In this document: piece by piece, positions 63,027-64,000 of the stretch
Layout: each line of letters starts with the position of its first letter
Position numbering within the stretch: position 1 is the stretch's first letter
Position numbers and translations under genes: made by a program
The notes under the pieces: model-generated
Databases searched by the model: none
What the model saw: the letters and a program-made list of their open reading frames with translations, nothing else
What the model was told of the DNA's origin: nothing
Source of the DNA: Thermoplasmata archaeon
Lineage (GTDB): Archaea > Thermoplasmatota > Thermoplasmata > Thermoplasmatales > Thermoplasmataceae
Direction: 5' to 3'
NCBI GenBank assembly: GCA_021806345.1
Contig: JAJZXP010000301.1
Coordinates: 1 to 64,000 of the forward strand
Length of the DNA stretch: 64,000 bases

Positions 63027-63608
63027 CTAATTTTTGTGAATGTAGGTAACAGCATAATGTTCCCTGAAGAAGATTATGTCACACAATTCATAATTAAATT
63101 TTTGGAAAATGTTTTCGATATCCTGTGGGGAAAGTTTCAGACTTTTCGGAGGTCCCATATCGGAATCCTTTTTGAATTCAATCAACGTGAAATAAGGTTT
63201 AGTTCCTTCGGTAAATTTTTTAACAATTTCCTCTTTACACGGAAAATCATGGAAACTAGTAGAGAAGAAAATTCTATCACCAATTGGTAAATCCTGAGAT
63301 TCACAGATATCCATTATTAATGGTACTACATTTTTAACCCGTTCGTTTTCAATTTTTCTCTTCTCCAATTCATTTCCACTCTTACTCTTATCCAGAGAAA
63401 CCACGTTTTTACAATATTTGGAGAATTTTATCGAGTAGTAACCATCTCCTGACCCAACATCTATAATGGTTTCATCCCGCTTGATTTTCATGAATGAAAT
63501 TAATCTGTCCATATCGATTAACTTTTCTCGCATCTCCCCTATTCTTTCATAACTGGCTTCGTCCCACTGATGCTCATGGTGATGCTCATGTTGATCCTTT
63601 TCATGCAT
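63027..63608 (-). CDS. SAM-dependent methyltransferase with a His-rich N-terminus
   Basis: A 193-residue class I methyltransferase. Motif I is IIDVGSGDGYYSIKF; VSLDKSKSG is the acidic second strand; IFFSTSFHDFP follows. The first 14 residues, HEKDQHEHHHEHQW, hold six His and could bind a metal. The substrate is unknown. Its ATG is 125 bp from the divergent ligase gene. Confidence 0.75.
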   Translation of the reverse strand: MHEKDQHEHHHEHQWDEASYERIGEMREKLIDMDRLISFMKIKRDETIIDVGSGDGYYSIKFSKYCKNVVSLDKSKSGNELEKRKIENERVKNVVPLIMDICESQDLPIGDRIFFSTSFHDFPCKEEIVKKFTEGTKPYFTLIEFKKDSDMGPPKSLKLSPQDIENIFQKFNYELCDIIFFREHYAVTYIHKN

Positions 63609-63733
63609 AAATGTTCAGAATGTTAATCCTTAAAAAGTTTACACTTAGAAATTAATTTTTAAATAAACCGTTTGTTCAAAAACAGATAAGACTTAAACAG
63701 AATTTATTAATCAATTTACAAATACCCTAAAAG

Positions 63734-64000
63734 ATGCTTTTTTCAAAATTCTGCGATAATCTTGAGAGAATTTCCTCCACAAAAAAGAGATTGGAGATCA
63801 CTCAATTCTTAAGCGAGCTTTTTAAGGAATTTCCAGAAGAAAGTGGCACTGTATCGTTCCTTGTTCAGGGAAAAATCGCTCCTGATTATGAAGGTATTGA
63901 GCTTGGGGTATCGGAAAAAAGCATGATAAAGATACTTTCTGGATTGAGCGATAAGACCGAAGAAGATATTTTTAAAGCCTTTGCAAAAACTGGAGACTTG
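63734..64000 (+). CDS. lig: ATP-dependent DNA ligase, N-terminal fragment cut by the window edge
   Basis: The first 89 codons are present. FCDNLERISSTKKRLEITQFLSELFKEFP and FLVQGKIAPDYEGIELGVSEK match the DNA-binding N-terminal domain of archaeal/eukaryal DNA ligase I. The nucleotidyltransferase domain lies outside the window. The start ATG 63734 is divergent from the methyltransferase. Confidence 0.88.
   Translation, partial: MLFSKFCDNLERISSTKKRLEITQFLSELFKEFPEESGTVSFLVQGKIAPDYEGIELGVSEKSMIKILSGLSDKTEEDIFKAFAKTGDL

Overview
The window comes from an AT-rich euryarchaeon of the Thermoplasmatales (Thermoplasma/Ferroplasma/Cuniculiplasma relatives). Archaeal information-processing genes dominate: exosome Rrp4/Rrp41/Rrp42, SBDS, Pus10, RpoF, RpoP, L21e, L37Ae, aEF1-beta, fibrillarin, Hel308, TiaS, Trm5 and TFS. 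Two neighbouring genes match the modified mevalonate route known from Thermoplasma (mevalonate-3-phosphate 5-kinase and a bisphosphomevalonate-type decarboxylase). Genes are tightly packed, often with ATGA or TAATG overlaps. Several use GTG or TTG starts, and one (TiaS) appears to use CTG. I found no tRNA, rRNA or CRISPR array.

Layout. 1-9131: edge of isocitrate dehydrogenase, a SufR-like iron-sulfur regulator, a Rieske/SDR/QueA-like cluster, a bactofilin-like repeat protein divergent from an HTH regulator, endonuclease III, and TFS-SRP54. 9132-14772: a variable island with a CBASS-like locus (2TM SLATT effector, CD-NTase, a TGT-like accessory protein, and a divergent CARF-HTH protein), bracketed on both sides by decayed transposases (IS4-like, IS256, IS110, ISL3). 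14773-21274: the SBDS-exosome-ribosome-RNA polymerase superoperon ending in KsgA. 21277-33010: stomatin, mevalonate genes, an aldehyde dehydrogenase, an acetolactate-synthase-like enzyme, transporters, paired small membrane proteins and a GltD-like oxidoreductase. 33031-41353: a long minus-strand block with SerRS, a CDP-alcohol transferase, a Fap7-like kinase, TiaS, cis-prenyltransferase, Trm5 and Hel308. 41471-45961: riboflavin reductase, SAH hydrolase, phosphoglycerate mutase and phosphohexomutase. 45962-46431: a decayed TnpB end. 46432-57354: glycosyltransferase, aEF1-beta, fibrillarin, AlaRS, an S2P-like membrane protein without its zinc motif, a COG3199 kinase, DUF2070 and chorismate synthase. 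57398-64000: two MscS channels, a small SH3/Sm-like protein, the succinate dehydrogenase operon, a methyltransferase, and the start of DNA ligase.

The part most likely to be a little-described system is 10086-13319. A CD-NTase and a two-helix SLATT protein are the core of an anti-phage cyclic-nucleotide system. Here they are translationally coupled to a protein resembling tRNA-guanine transglycosylases. They share a 51-bp divergent promoter, containing an imperfect palindrome, with a CARF-winged-helix protein that could sense the cyclic nucleotide. Other points worth checking are the CTG start of TiaS, the S2P pseudoprotease, the QueA paralog with altered motifs, and structured DNA next to the IS110 remnant that could be an old bridge RNA.
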